Assembly: GCF_001942465.1 (NCBI RefSeq)
Contig: NZ_MKJY01000554.1
Span: 1 to 43,413, forward strand
Source of the DNA: Actinomadura sp. CNU-125
GTDB lineage: Bacteria; Actinomycetota; Actinomycetes; Streptosporangiales; Streptosporangiaceae
Length of the DNA: 43,413 nucleotides
Direction: 5' to 3'
The translations under genes were made by a program, and so were the position numbers. Positions within the stretch are counted from its first letter, which is position 1. Each line of letters opens with the position of its first letter. The notes under the pieces are model-generated. The model was not told the origin of the DNA and did not search any database. It saw only the letters and a list, made by a program, of their open reading frames with translations. Shown here one piece after another: positions 18,692 to 27,667 of this stretch.

Positions 18692-19538
18692 TCACCTGTC
18701 GGCGGCGCGGGCCCGCACGACCGCGTCGTACACCACCGCGCGGGGCACTCCGTTCTCCTTGGCGATCTCCGCGACGGCCCGGTTGCGGCGCGTCCCGGTC
18801 GACTCGCGGGCCGCGACGGCGGCGGCGAGGTCCGCCGGGGTCGGTCAGCCCGGCGGGTTCGGGGGCGCCGCCGACGACGACGGTGATCTCGCCGCGCACG
18901 CCGCCCCGGGCCCAGTCGGCGAGGTCGCCGAGGGGGCCGCGGCGGACCTCCTCGTAGGTCTTGGTGAGCTCGCGGCAGACGGCGGCCGGACGGTCCGCGC
19001 CGAAGGCCGCGGCCATCGCGTCGAGGGCCGCCTCGATGCGGTGCGTGGACTCGAAGAACACCATCGTGCGCGGCTCTTCCGCGAGCGCGGCGAGCCGCCG
19101 GGCCCGCTCGCCGTCCTTGCGCGGCGGGAACCCCTCGAAGCAGAACCGGTCGGTGGGCAGCCCGGACAGGACGAGCGCGGTGGTGACGGCGGACGGGCCG
19201 GGCAGCACCGACACCGGGACGTCCGCGGCGACGGCCGCGCGGACCAGCCGGTAGCCGGGGTCGGACACCCCGGGCATCCCCGCGTCGGTGATCACCAGGA
19301 CGTCCCGTCCGGCGAGGAGTTCCGACAGCAGTTCGTCGGCGCGCGTCTTCTCGTTCTGGTCGAAGTACGACACGACGCGTCCGCCCGGTTCGACGCCGAG
19401 GTCGCCCGCGAGGCGGCGCAGCCGCCGGGTGTCCTCGGCGGCGATCACCGGCGCGGCGGCGAGCGCCGCGCGGAGCCGGGAGGAGGCGTCCTCGGGCCGT
19501 CCGATGGGCGCGGCGGCGAGCAGCAGGGTTCCCGTCAC
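18692..19538 (-). CDS. rsmI: 16S rRNA (cytidine1402-2'-O)-methyltransferase (one frameshift)
   Basis: Tetrapyrrole-methylase-fold enzyme modifying C1402 of 16S rRNA. Family motifs are [90 protein letters not shown] and [18 protein letters not shown]. After [10 protein letters not shown] (about 18840) the frame slips. The C-terminal helix-turn-helix-like tail ([20 protein letters not shown], then [11 protein letters not shown]) reads in another frame to the stop at 18692. Corrected length is about 282 aa, normal for RsmI. It is divergent from pmt with a 75-base gap, a gene pair conserved in actinobacteria, including mycobacteria. Confidence 0.93.
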
Positions 19539-19613
19539 GGGTCCATTGTCCCACCGTCGCCCCGTCCGGCCGTTCCGCCCGGTCGGATCACGACCGCCCG
19601 TACGATGGGCGCC

Positions 19614-21273
19614 ATGGCGACGACGGAACTGCCGCCCGCACCGGCCCGCGCGGTCCGGCGGCGGCCGAACTCCTGCGGGAGTGGCTCGCCCCGGCGATCC
19701 CGGGCAGCGCGCCGCTGAGCTGGATCGGGCCGCTGCTGATCACCGTGTTCGCGGGGGTCCTGCGGTTCTACCGGCTGGGTCAGCCCGACCAGATCGTCTT
19801 CGACGAGACGTACTACGCCAAGGACGCGCTGGCCCTGCTGGAGTTCGGCTGGGAGCACAACACCGTCGAGAACGCCGACAAGCTGCTGATCGCGGATCCG
19901 AACGCCGACATCTGGGCGAACGGGGCCGCGTTCGTCGCGCATCCGCCGTTCGGCAAGTGGATGATCGCGGTCGGCGAGTGGATGTTCGGGGCGACGCCGG
20001 TCGGCTGGCGGTTCATGCCCGCGCTGCTCGGCACGCTGTCGGTGCTGATCCTGTGCCGGGTGGCGCGCCGGATGACGGGTTCGACGCTGCTGGGCTGCGC
20101 CGCCGGGCTGCTGCTGGCGGTGGACGGCCTGCACTTCGTCACGAGCCGCGCCGCGCTGCTGGACGTCTTCGTGATGTTCTGGATCCTCGCGGGGTTCGCG
20201 TGCCTGGTGAACGACCGGGACCGGTCGCGGCGGCGGCTCGCCGCGCAGCTGGAGCGCGGGCATCCGTCGCCGTTCGGGCCGTTCCTGCTGCACGGGTGGC
20301 GGTTCGGTGCGGGCATCTGCCTGGGCCTGGCGGTCGCGGTGAAGTGGACGGGCCTGTTCTACATCGCCGTGTTCGGGATCATGGTCGTGCTGTGGGACTA
20401 CGGCGCCGCCGCAAGGCGGGGGTGCGGCGGCCGCTGGCGGGGACGCTGCTGCTGGAGTCGGTGCCCGCGTTCGCTCAGCTCGTCCTGGTCGCGCTCGTGA
20501 CGTACGTGGCGACGTGGTGGGGGTGGATCTTCCGGCCGGGCGGCTGGGGACGCGGCGAGGTGTCCTCGCACGTGCTGCTGCGGCCGTTCGAGGCGATCCC
20601 GGACCTGTGGCACTACCACCACGAGATCTTCAATTTCCATACCGGGCTGGACGCCGAGCACCCGTACCAGTCGTGGCCGTGGGGCTGGCCGATCCTGAAG
20701 CGCCCGGTGGCGTTCTTCTACAACGAGCCGCAGAACGCGTGCGGGGTCGGCGAGCGCTGCTCCCGGGAGATCCTCGGGATCGGGACGCCCGCGCTGTGGT
20801 GGGGCGCGCTGGCCGCGCTGGTCGCGCTGGTGTTCGTCTGGCTGATGATCCGGGACTGGCGGGCGGGCGCGATCGTGGCGGGGTTCCTCGCCGGATGGAT
20901 CTCCTGGTTCCCGTCGGCGTTCTCCGACCGGACGATGTTCCTGTTCTACGCGACGCCGCTGGTCCCGTTCATGGTGCTGGCGATCGTCCTGGTGCTCGGC
21001 TACCTGATCGGCCCCGCCCGTCCGCCGGGTTTCCCCGATCCGGGCCTGCCCGATTCCCGCGGGGTCGATCTGTTCAAGGGCGGCCTGCACGCGACGTTCC
21101 CGGACGGGCGTCCGGCGGTGGCGGGGACGCGACGGCTGGTGGGGGCCGCGGCCGCGGGCGCGTTCGTCCTCGTGGTGCTGGCGAACTTCGCGTACTTCTA
21201 CCCGATCCTGTCCGCCGAGACGCTCCCGTACGACGACTGGCACGCCCGCATCTGGTTCAGCAGCTGGGTCTGA
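19614..21273 (+). CDS. pmt: dolichyl-phosphate-mannose-protein mannosyltransferase (two frameshifts)
   Basis: GT39 integral-membrane enzyme that O-mannosylates secreted proteins, using polyprenyl-phosphate mannose. The start is ATG at 19614 ([12 protein letters not shown]). The frame slips at about 19640-19660, before [19 protein letters not shown]. Strong PMT motifs follow: [16 protein letters not shown] (the catalytic Asp-Glu loop), [37 protein letters not shown] and [16 protein letters not shown] second slip at about 20405 precedes [40 protein letters not shown] and [20 protein letters not shown]. Corrected length is about 550 aa. Its 3' end overlaps the convergent MFS gene by 17 bases. 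Substrates in this window could include the secreted proteins at 36-38.5 kb (inference only). Confidence 0.93.
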
Positions 21274-22470
21274 CCTCGACGGGTCCGGTGGCCGCCGGGG
21301 TCTCGGCGGGCCGTAGCGTCCGGGCGCCGAGCAGGCAGATCGCCAGGGCGAGCACGCCGCCGATCCCGGCGCGGCGAACGCGCCGGGGACTCCGGCGAGG
21401 TCCTGGCCGAAGCCGGAGACGGCCGAGCCGAGCGCGCCGCCCGCGCCGACGGCGGCGACGACCCACGCGAACGCCTCGGTGACGGTGCCGGTCGGCGCGA
21501 GCCGGTCGACGAGCGAGAAGCTGCAGGCCAGCACGGGGGCCAGGAACAGCCCGCTGAGGAACGCGAGCACCGACATGGCGGCGAGGCCGGGCGCGAGGAC
21601 GAGCGGCGCGTACCCGACCGCGAGGGCCGCGAGCAGCCACGGCAGCCTGCGCCGCGGGTCGCCCGCCCAGCGCCGGGCGCCGTAGACGATCCCGCCGAGG
21701 AGGGCGCCGCCCGCCATGCAGGCGAGCAGCAGCCCGGACGCGACGTCGCTGCCGGCGCGTTCGGCGTAGGCGACGACCGCGACCGCGTAGACGCCGAGGG
21801 CGATCCCGGCGCAGGCGAGGGAGGTCAGCAGGACGCGCAGGCCGGACGAGCGCAGCGGCCCGGCCCAGTCGGCGACGCGGGGCTGCCCGCGCCAGCGGCG
21901 GGAGGGGGCGGAGAGGGCGACGACGAGCGTCCCGGCGATGCCGAGCGCGCCCGTCAGGACGAGCGCGGCCTCGGTGTCGATCGCGGCCGCCGCGACGACG
22001 AGCAGCGGCCCCACGGTGAAGAGGATCTCCTGTGCCGCCGCGTCGAGCGCGTAGGCGGCGTCGACCTGTTCCGGGCCGTCCAGGACGTCGGGCCAGAGCG
22101 CGCGCAGCCCGGCCTCCAGCGGCGGGGTGGCGAACCCCGCGAGGACGACCGTCGCCACCGACAGCGGCAGCGGGTCGGCGCCGACGAGGGCGAGGAGCAC
22201 GAACCCCACGGCGGACAGGCAGGCGGCCGGGAGCAGCACCCGCCCCTGCCCGTACCGGTCCATGGCGCGGCCGAGGACGGGCTGGCCCGCGGCCGTCGCG
22301 AGCCCGAGCAGGGCCGACAGCGTTCCCGCGAGCGGGTAGCTCCCGCCGTCCGCCCGTACGTGCAGGACCACCGCCAGCATCCCCATGCCGTTCGGCAGCC
22401 GCCCCAGCAGCGTTCCCCCGAGCAGCCGCGCCGCGTGGCGCCGCCGCAGGAACAGGACATAGCCGCGCAT
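21257..22470 (-). CDS. MFS transporter (one frameshift near the 3' end)
   Basis: Twelve-helix major facilitator superfamily permease, about 404 aa corrected. The N-terminus (GGTLLGRLPNGMGMLAVVLHV) and the loop motif VLGRAMDRYGQGRVLLPAACL between helices 2 and 3 are typical of drug-efflux-like MFS proteins. A second six-helix half starts near LRVLLTSLACAGIALGVYAV. The frame slips at about 21370; the true end is GIGGVLALAICLLGARTLRP, with stop at 21257. The ATG at 22470 has GGGGG 6 bases upstream; starts at 22500 and 22521 are in frame but would overlap the operator-like repeats. It is divergent from the LacI regulator, which probably controls it. Substrate unknown. Confidence 0.83.
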
Positions 22471-22494
22471 TCGCGCCCCCGTAACCCCGTCGAT

Positions 22495-22526
22495 CGTCAT
22501 ACGTAGTACCCGTGCCGTCATACGTA
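22495..22526. promoter_or_regulatory. paired operator-like repeats CGTCATACGTA
   Basis: The 11-mer CGTCATACGTA occurs at 22495-22505 and 22516-22526, exactly 21 bases apart (two helical turns), between the divergent MFS and LacI genes. A related GATACGTATC lies at 23736-23745, just after the LacI gene. The TACGTA core is palindromic. Candidate binding site for the LacI-family protein encoded next door. Confidence 0.5.
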
Positions 22527-22643
22527 CCACTAGCGGCGATGCCGTCTCTAGTGTCCGTCGGGTTCGGTTCTGCTTGCCACCGGAAGCGGGGCGGACAGGC
22601 AATACTGTTCTGCGTTTCCGCTCCCGGCGACGAGGGAGGCCCA

Positions 22644-23729
22644 GTGCCGGCGACCAGCCGTCCCACCAGTAAGGACGTGGCTCAGGAGGCCGGCGTTTCG
22701 CAGTCCACGGTGTCGCTGGTGATGGGCGGCAAGTGGACGGGCCGCGTCTCCCCCGCCACCGCGCGCAGCGTCCACGCGGCCGCCGAACGCCTGGGCTACC
22801 GTCCGAATCCGGCCGCGCGGAACCTGCGCCTGGGCACCACCCGCACCGTCCTGCTGATGGTGCCGACGCTGACCGCGCCGTTCTTCGGCCCGGTCTACAC
22901 GGGCGCGGCGCGGGTCGCGACGAGCCACGGCTTCGGGGTCGTGGTGGCGACGTGGCCGGACGACGCGGAGCCGACCGGACGGACGACCGGACGGACGACC
23001 GGACGGACGGACGGGCGTTCCGCCGCGCGTCCCGCCGGGCCGTCCGGCGAGGGCCCGTTCGCGGCGCCGCACGAGACGATCGACGGGATCCTGGCCTCGT
23101 CGCTGGGGGTCGGGTCGCTGCGCGGCGGGGCGCTCGGGGAGTTCGCGGGCACCCCGGCGGTGACGCTCGACAGCGGCCCGCACGAGGACGTCCCGACGGT
23201 CGACTTCGGGGTCGCGGACGGCATGCGGGCGATCGCGCGGCATCTGGTGTCGATCGGCCACCGCCGGTTCGGGCACGTGGCGGCGGGCCTCGACCAGTGG
23301 ACGTTCCACGCGCGCGCGCAGGCCCTCGAAGAGGTCGTACGGGACGTGCCGGGGGGCGCGCTGCTCCGGGAGGCGTGCGAGATCGACGTCGCGTCGGCGA
23401 AGGAGGCGGCGTGGCGGCTGCTGGGCCGCCCCGAGCGGCCGACCGTGCTGGTGTGCGACGACGACCTCATCGCGGCGGGCGCCTACAAGGCGGCACGGGC
23501 GCGGGGGCTGGCGATCCCGGACGACCTGTCGGTGACGGGGTTCGACGACGTGCTGCTCGCGACGGCGCTGGAGCCGGAGCTGACGACCGTCCGGCTGCCC
23601 GCCGAGGAGCTGGGCGCGCAGGGCATGACGGCGCTGCTGGAGCTGCTCGGCGGGACGCGCCCGCGACCGCGCGTGCTGCCGGGCCGGCTGGTCGTCCGCG
23701 GCTCCACCGCACCGCCCCACCAGGCGTGA
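22644..23729 (+). CDS. LacI-family transcriptional regulator
   Basis: DNA-binding repressor of 361 aa. The N-terminal helix-turn-helix is clear (TSKDVAQEAGVSQSTVSLVM, then VSPATARSVHAAAERLGYRP and the hinge helix NPAARNLRLG). A periplasmic-binding-protein-like effector domain follows (TVLLMVPTLTAPFFGPVYTG; VDFGVADGMRAIARHLVSIG; RPTVLVCDDDLIAAGAYKAA; DDLSVTGFDDVLLATALEPE; TTVRLPAEELGAQGMTALLE). Residues about 110-135 are a low-complexity GRTTGRTTGRTDGR insertion in a surface loop, encoded by a 12-base tandem repeat. The GTG at 22644 has GAGGGAGG 4 bases upstream. It is divergent from the MFS transporter, the likely target, and upstream of the beta-lactamase. The ligand is presumably a sugar or small metabolite but is not evident. 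Confidence 0.92.
   Translation: MPATSRPTSKDVAQEAGVSQSTVSLVMGGKWTGRVSPATARSVHAAAERLGYRPNPAARNLRLGTTRTVLLMVPTLTAPFFGPVYTGAARVATSHGFGVVVATWPDDAEPTGRTTGRTTGRTDGRSAARPAGPSGEGPFAAPHETIDGILASSLGVGSLRGGALGEFAGTPAVTLDSGPHEDVPTVDFGVADGMRAIARHLVSIGHRRFGHVAAGLDQWTFHARAQALEEVVRDVPGGALLREACEIDVASAKEAAWRLLGRPERPTVLVCDDDLIAAGAYKAARARGLAIPDDLSVTGFDDVLLATALEPELTTVRLPAEELGAQGMTALLELLGGTRPRPRVLPGRLVVRGSTAPPHQA
22972..23007. repeat. 12-base tandem repeat (3 copies) inside the LacI gene
   Basis: CGACCGGACGGA is repeated three times in tandem, followed by a partial fourth unit. It encodes the GRTTGRTTGRTDGR loop. The unit length is a multiple of three, so copy-number change keeps the frame. Confidence 0.85.
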
Positions 23730-23735
23730 TATCGG

Positions 23736-23772
23736 GATACGTATCGCTTTTCGTCCAATATCAATATTGGAC
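23736..23772. promoter_or_regulatory. AT-rich palindromic control region of the beta-lactamase
   Basis: GATACGTATC (perfect 10-base palindrome, 23736-23745) is followed by GTCCAATATCAATATTGGAC (23753-23772; 9-base arms around CA), 31 bases before the beta-lactamase ATG. The second motif partly matches GTCCAAGATTGATATCGATG in front of lysR (13 of 20 positions). The stretch is strikingly AT-rich for this genome. Confidence 0.5.
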
Positions 23773-23803
23773 ATGGCGCCCGCACCTTTGATCTTCTCTG
23801 CGC

Positions 23804-24776
23804 ATGCGATTTTCGACATTCCGATTCCGGAAGGCGACCGGGACCGCGGCCCTGTCGCTCGCCGTTCTCGTCGCGGGCACCGGCTGCGGCGCGGCAGAGA
23901 GCCCGCGGCTGCGGGCCGCGACGCCGCAGAGCGCCGTCTCCACGATCGCGACGCCGCGGGCGCCGCGCGTCCCAGGCCGAGGTGGGACGGCGGCTGAGCA
24001 AGCTGGAGGCGAAGCGCAACCTGCGCATCGGGGCGTACGCGATCGACACGGGGACGGGCCGGTTCGTGTCCCACCGGGCCGGGCAGCGGTTCCCGTACGC
24101 GTCCACGTTCAAGGCGATGGCCTGCGGGGCGGTGCTGCAGAAGGCCCGCACGTCCGACCCGGGGCTGATGGAACGCGTCATCCACTACACCGAGGACGAC
24201 CTCGTCGACTACTCCCCCGAGACGGAGAAGCACGTCGGCACCGGGATGACCGTCTCCGCCCTGTGCCACGCGGCCATCACCCAGAGCGACAACACCGCCG
24301 GGAACCTGGTGATGAAGCAGCTCGGCGGACCCGCCGGCCTCACCCGGTTCTTCCGCTCCCTCGGCGACGACGCCAGCCGCGCCGACCGCTGGGAGACCGC
24401 GCTCAACGAGTGGAAGCCCGGCGAGCGGCGCGACACGACCGTCCCGGCCGCCTGGGCGGGGAACCTGCGGGCGCTGACCGCCGGGGACGCGCTGGCCCCG
24501 GCCGATCGCGAGCGGCTCATCGCGTGGATGAAGGCGAACACGACGGGCGACGCACGGATCCGCGCGGGCCTGCCCGACTCCTGGACGATCGGCGACAAGA
24601 CCGGCACCGCGGGCGTCTACGGCAACGCCAACGACATCGCGGTCGCCTGGCCGGAGCCGGGCGACGCGCCGCTGATCATGGTGGTCCTGACGACCGCGAA
24701 GAAGAAGGACGCCGAGGCCGACGACGCGGCGATCGCCGAGACCGCGGCGATCCTCGCGCGCGGCCTCGGCGAGTAG
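23804..24776 (+). CDS. class A beta-lactamase, predicted lipoprotein (one frameshift)
   Basis: Serine beta-lactamase hydrolysing penicillin-type rings at the outer surface. The leader (GTAALSLAVLVAGTGC, Cys28) suggests export as a lipoprotein, although the residue at -3 is not ideal for a lipobox. After ATPRAPR (about 23965) the frame slips by one; SQAEVGRRLSKLEAKRNLRI continues in the other frame. All class A motifs are present: ASTFKAM (active Ser70 and Lys73), QSDNTAGN (SDN loop), RWETALNEW (Glu166 and Asn170 of the omega loop), DTTVPAAWAGNL, and DKTGTAGVYG (KTG). Corrected length is about 323 aa. The stop is 10 bases before the second copy of the dispersed hairpin. The complete motif set indicates an active enzyme if the slip is a sequence error. 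Confidence 0.92.
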
Positions 24777-26564
24777 CCGTCCCGCCGTTGACTTGCGGCG
24801 TGTTGCCCTTATCGGCCGCCGATAAGGGCAACACGCCGCAGATCAACAAACCCGGCCAGCCGGCCGGGGTGGATAGGCCCTTCAGGAACTTCGCCGCAAT
24901 GGGGGCGGCGGCCTGGGCGCCCTCGCCGCCGCCCTCGACCACCACCGCGAACGCGACGTCCTTGTGGTAGCCGATGAACCAGGCGTGCGCGGGCGGGTTC
25001 TTGCCGGACCCGTACTCGGCGGTGCCGGTCTTGCCCGCCGTCCCGGCCGGGAAGTCCACCCCGGACGCCGTGCCCTCGCTGACGACCGCGGGCATCAGCG
25101 TGTGCAGCGCCTTCTTCACCGCGGGCTCCAGCTTGTGCGGCTGCTCGGGCTTCTTGCCCCCGGCGTCGAGGGCCTGCGACGCGAGGTCCGCGTCGACCAG
25201 GCGCGGGGACCGCCACGTGCCGTCCGCGGCCGCGGCGGCGACGCCCGCCATGTTGAGGGGGCTGGTCAGCACCTTGCCCTGGCCGAAGGACGCGGACGCG
25301 AACGCGGTCTCGTCCGCGTTCTTCGGGAAGGACGCGCGGACGGCCGGGAGCCCGGCGATGATCGGTGCGTTGAACCCGAACTGCTCGGCGACCTCGGCGA
25401 GCCGCTCCTCCCCCAGCTTGTCGACGGCGAGCCGCGCGAACGTCGTGTTGCACGAGTGCGCGAACGCGTCGCGGAACGGGACCGTCCCGAAGTCCTCGTA
25501 CTGGTAGTTGTGGAACTCGCGGCCGCCGACGTTGGTGGTGGCGGGGCAGCCGACGCGCGAGTCGGCCGAGACGCCGTCCGCGACGAGCGCGGCGGCCGTG
25601 ACGACCTTGAACGTCGAGCCGGGCGGGTAGGTGCCCATCAGCGCACGGTTGTAGCCGCCGGGCCGGTTCGCGACGGCGAGGATCTCCCCGGTGGACGGGC
25701 GCAGCGCGACCATCGACGCGGGCTTGGACCCCTCCGACAGCGCCGCGCTCGCCGACGCCTGCATCGCCGGGTCGATCGTCGTCTTCAGCGGCTCCCCGTC
25801 CTCGCCGCCGAACCGCTTCAGCGTCTTGACGACCTTCGCCTCGGGGCCGTCCTGCGCGCCGCCCTGCCCGGTGCCCTGTTCGCCGCCCTCGACGATCTGG
25901 ACGGCGAGCGCGGGCTTCCCGGCGAGCCGCTTCTCGTACTGCTTCTGCAGGCCGCTCGTCCCGACCGGGTCGCCCGCCTTGTACGGGGCGCCCATCTCCT
26001 TCGCGCCCTCGGCGGACGCGGCGCCGACCGTCCCGGCGAGCTGCCGCGCGGACCCGGACTTCGACGTGCTGAGGCTGCTGCCGTCGGCGGCCAGGACGTC
26101 GGCGCGCTGCGGGAACGCGCGGGCGGCGCGCAGCCGCTGCCCGTCCTTCAGCTCGGGGTGCAGGAGCTGCGGCGACCAGCGGACGAGCCACTCGCCGTCC
26201 TGCTCGACGAGGGGGAGCGTCCCGGTGTAGGACCAGGCGCGGCCGCCGGACAGCGTCAGCTCGGCGGTGTACGAACCCCCGGCGCTCCCGTCGTCCGGCT
26301 CGCCGACGGACGCGACGGTGTAGCTCTGCTTCGTGACGCCCAGGTCGTCGTGCGTCTGCTTGAGGCGCTGGGCGAGATCGGCGGGGGGTCGGTAGGTGTG
26401 AGCGCGGCCATCGCCGCGTGGTCGCCACCGGACCAGGCGGCGAGGAACTCCTGCGCGGCCGCCTCGGGATCGTCGCCGTCCCGGAGGAACCACACCGCAC
26501 CCGCCCCCGCGAGCACGACCACGGCCGCGACCGCGGCGGCGATCATCACTCGGGTTCGGCGCAT
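24676..26564 (-). CDS. penicillin-binding protein, MecA-N plus transpeptidase (one frameshift; stop unclear)
   Basis: Class B PBP (peptidoglycan DD-transpeptidase), membrane-anchored. The start is ATG at 26564 with AAGGAGAG 7 bases upstream. The signal-anchor is MIAAAVAAVVVLAGAGAVWF. A MecA-N (NTF2-like) domain follows (DPEAAAQEFLAAWSGGDHAA, then PPADLAQRLKQTHDDLG after a slip at about 26398), then a dimerisation domain (VGTSGLQKQYEKRLAG). The transpeptidase domain has PPGSTFKVV (active Ser), AHSCNTTFARL (SxN) and GKTGTAEYG (KTG). The recognisable protein ends near IAAKFLKGL (about 24870). The open frame continues through the dispersed hairpin and across the end of the convergent beta-lactamase to 24676. 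The true stop was either lost by insertion of the element or hidden by an indel. It lies next to lysR and may contribute to beta-lactam tolerance. Confidence 0.88.
24787..24847. repeat. dispersed 61-base hairpin element, copy 2
   Basis: The left arm 24787-24812 is GTTGA-CT then TGCGGCGTGTTGCCCTTAT. The loop 24813-24821 contains CGGCCG. The right arm 24822-24847 is identical base for base to that of copy 1 at 18174-18199, and 24 of 26 arm pairs match. It sits directly after the beta-lactamase stop, and the reading frame of the convergent penicillin-binding protein runs into it without a stop. Confidence 0.93.
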
Positions 26565-26699
26565 CGTCACTCTCCTTCCTTGGCGACGAATGTATGTCGT
26601 CGCCGCGCGTGGAAGCCCCAAGAACAGCAGCCGACCAGCGGAAAGTCCAAGATTGATATCGATGTCACAGACATATCCGAACTGATATCGTTCCCGGTC
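26565..26699. promoter_or_regulatory. divergent PBP / LysR control region
   Basis: A 135-base gap, AT-rich for the genome. It holds GTCCAAGATTGATATCGATG (26645-26664), which shares GTCCAA-n-AT-nn-ATAT-n-G with the palindrome in front of the beta-lactamase. ATGTC-ACA-GACAT follows directly, and another GATATC after it. LysR regulators usually bind T-N11-A type sites between divergent promoters, and several overlapping ones exist here. Confidence 0.5.
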
Positions 26700-27667
26700 G
26701 TGAACGTCGTGGGGCATTTGCACTGCTTCGTCATCGTCGCCGAGGAACTCCACTTCGGCCACGCGGCGGAGCGGCTCGGCATGGCCCAGCCGCCGCTCAG
26801 CCAGCGGATCCAGCGTCTGGAAAAGGAACTCGGGGTGCGGCTGTTCGACCGGACGAGCCGGAAGGTGGAACTCACGGCCGCCGGGCGGCTCCTGCTGGAC
26901 GACGCCCGTGACATCCTCTCGCGCGTGGAACGCGTCTACGACCTGGCCGAACGGGCGCGGCTCGGCGAGGTCGGCACCGTCCGGGCCGGGCTGCCCAGCG
27001 ACCTCGGCGGCCCGCCGGTCGCCGCGCTGATCGCCGCGTTCCGGGCGCGCCGCCCCGACCTGCGCCTGGACCTGCGGGAGATCTCCACCGCCGAGCAGAT
27101 CGCCGCGCTCGCCGACGGGACGCTCGACGCGGGCGTCGTCCGGCACCCGTGCGACACCCGCGGCCTGGACCTCGGCCCGCTGCTCGGCCAGCCGGTCGGG
27201 GTGCTGCTGCCCGGCGGCGCCGACCTCGCCGCCGCCGCCGAGGTGCACCTGTCCGACCTCGCCGGGCACGACCTCGTGACGTCCCCCCGCGACGAGGCGC
27301 CCGGCGCCCGCGACGACCTCCTCGCCGGCTGCCGCCGGCACGGGTACGCGCCGCCCGCCGTGCACGAGGCCCGGCACCCGCAGTTCGCGCTCGGGCTCGT
27401 CCTCGCCGGGACGGCCGTCGCGTTCGTCCCGCGCACGCCGACCCGGGCGGCGGGGCGGTGTGGCGGCCGCTGCACGGCGAGCCGCTGACCTGGCGGACGT
27501 CGTGCGCGTGGCGGCGCGCTGCCGACCCCGAACACGCCCGCGCCATCGCCGACTTCACCGCCGTCGCCACCGCGGTGCTGCGCCGGGAGGCCGGGATGGC
27601 GCCGCTGGACGCCGCGCCCGCCCCGGCCCGCCGCGTGCTGCGCCCGTCCTCGGGATTCCTGGCGTGA
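26700..27667 (+). CDS. LysR-family transcriptional regulator (one frameshift)
   Basis: LysR-type regulator, about 322 aa corrected. The winged helix-turn-helix is textbook (FVIVAEELHFGHAAERLGMA, QPPLSQRIQRLEKELGVRLF, DRTSRKVELTAAGRLLLDDA). An effector-binding domain follows (GTVRAGLPSDLGGPPVAALI, DLREISTAEQIAALADGTLD, LDLGPLLGQPVGVLLP). After AVAFVPRTP (about 27445) the frame slips, and GGAVWRPLHGEPLTWRTSCA continues in the next frame to the stop at 27667. The GTG at 26700 is taken as start. It is divergent from the PBP, and its stop overlaps the start of the serine hydrolase (GTGA), so the two are co-translated. The arrangement recalls ampR-ampC pairs, suggesting control of beta-lactam-related genes. 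Confidence 0.9.
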
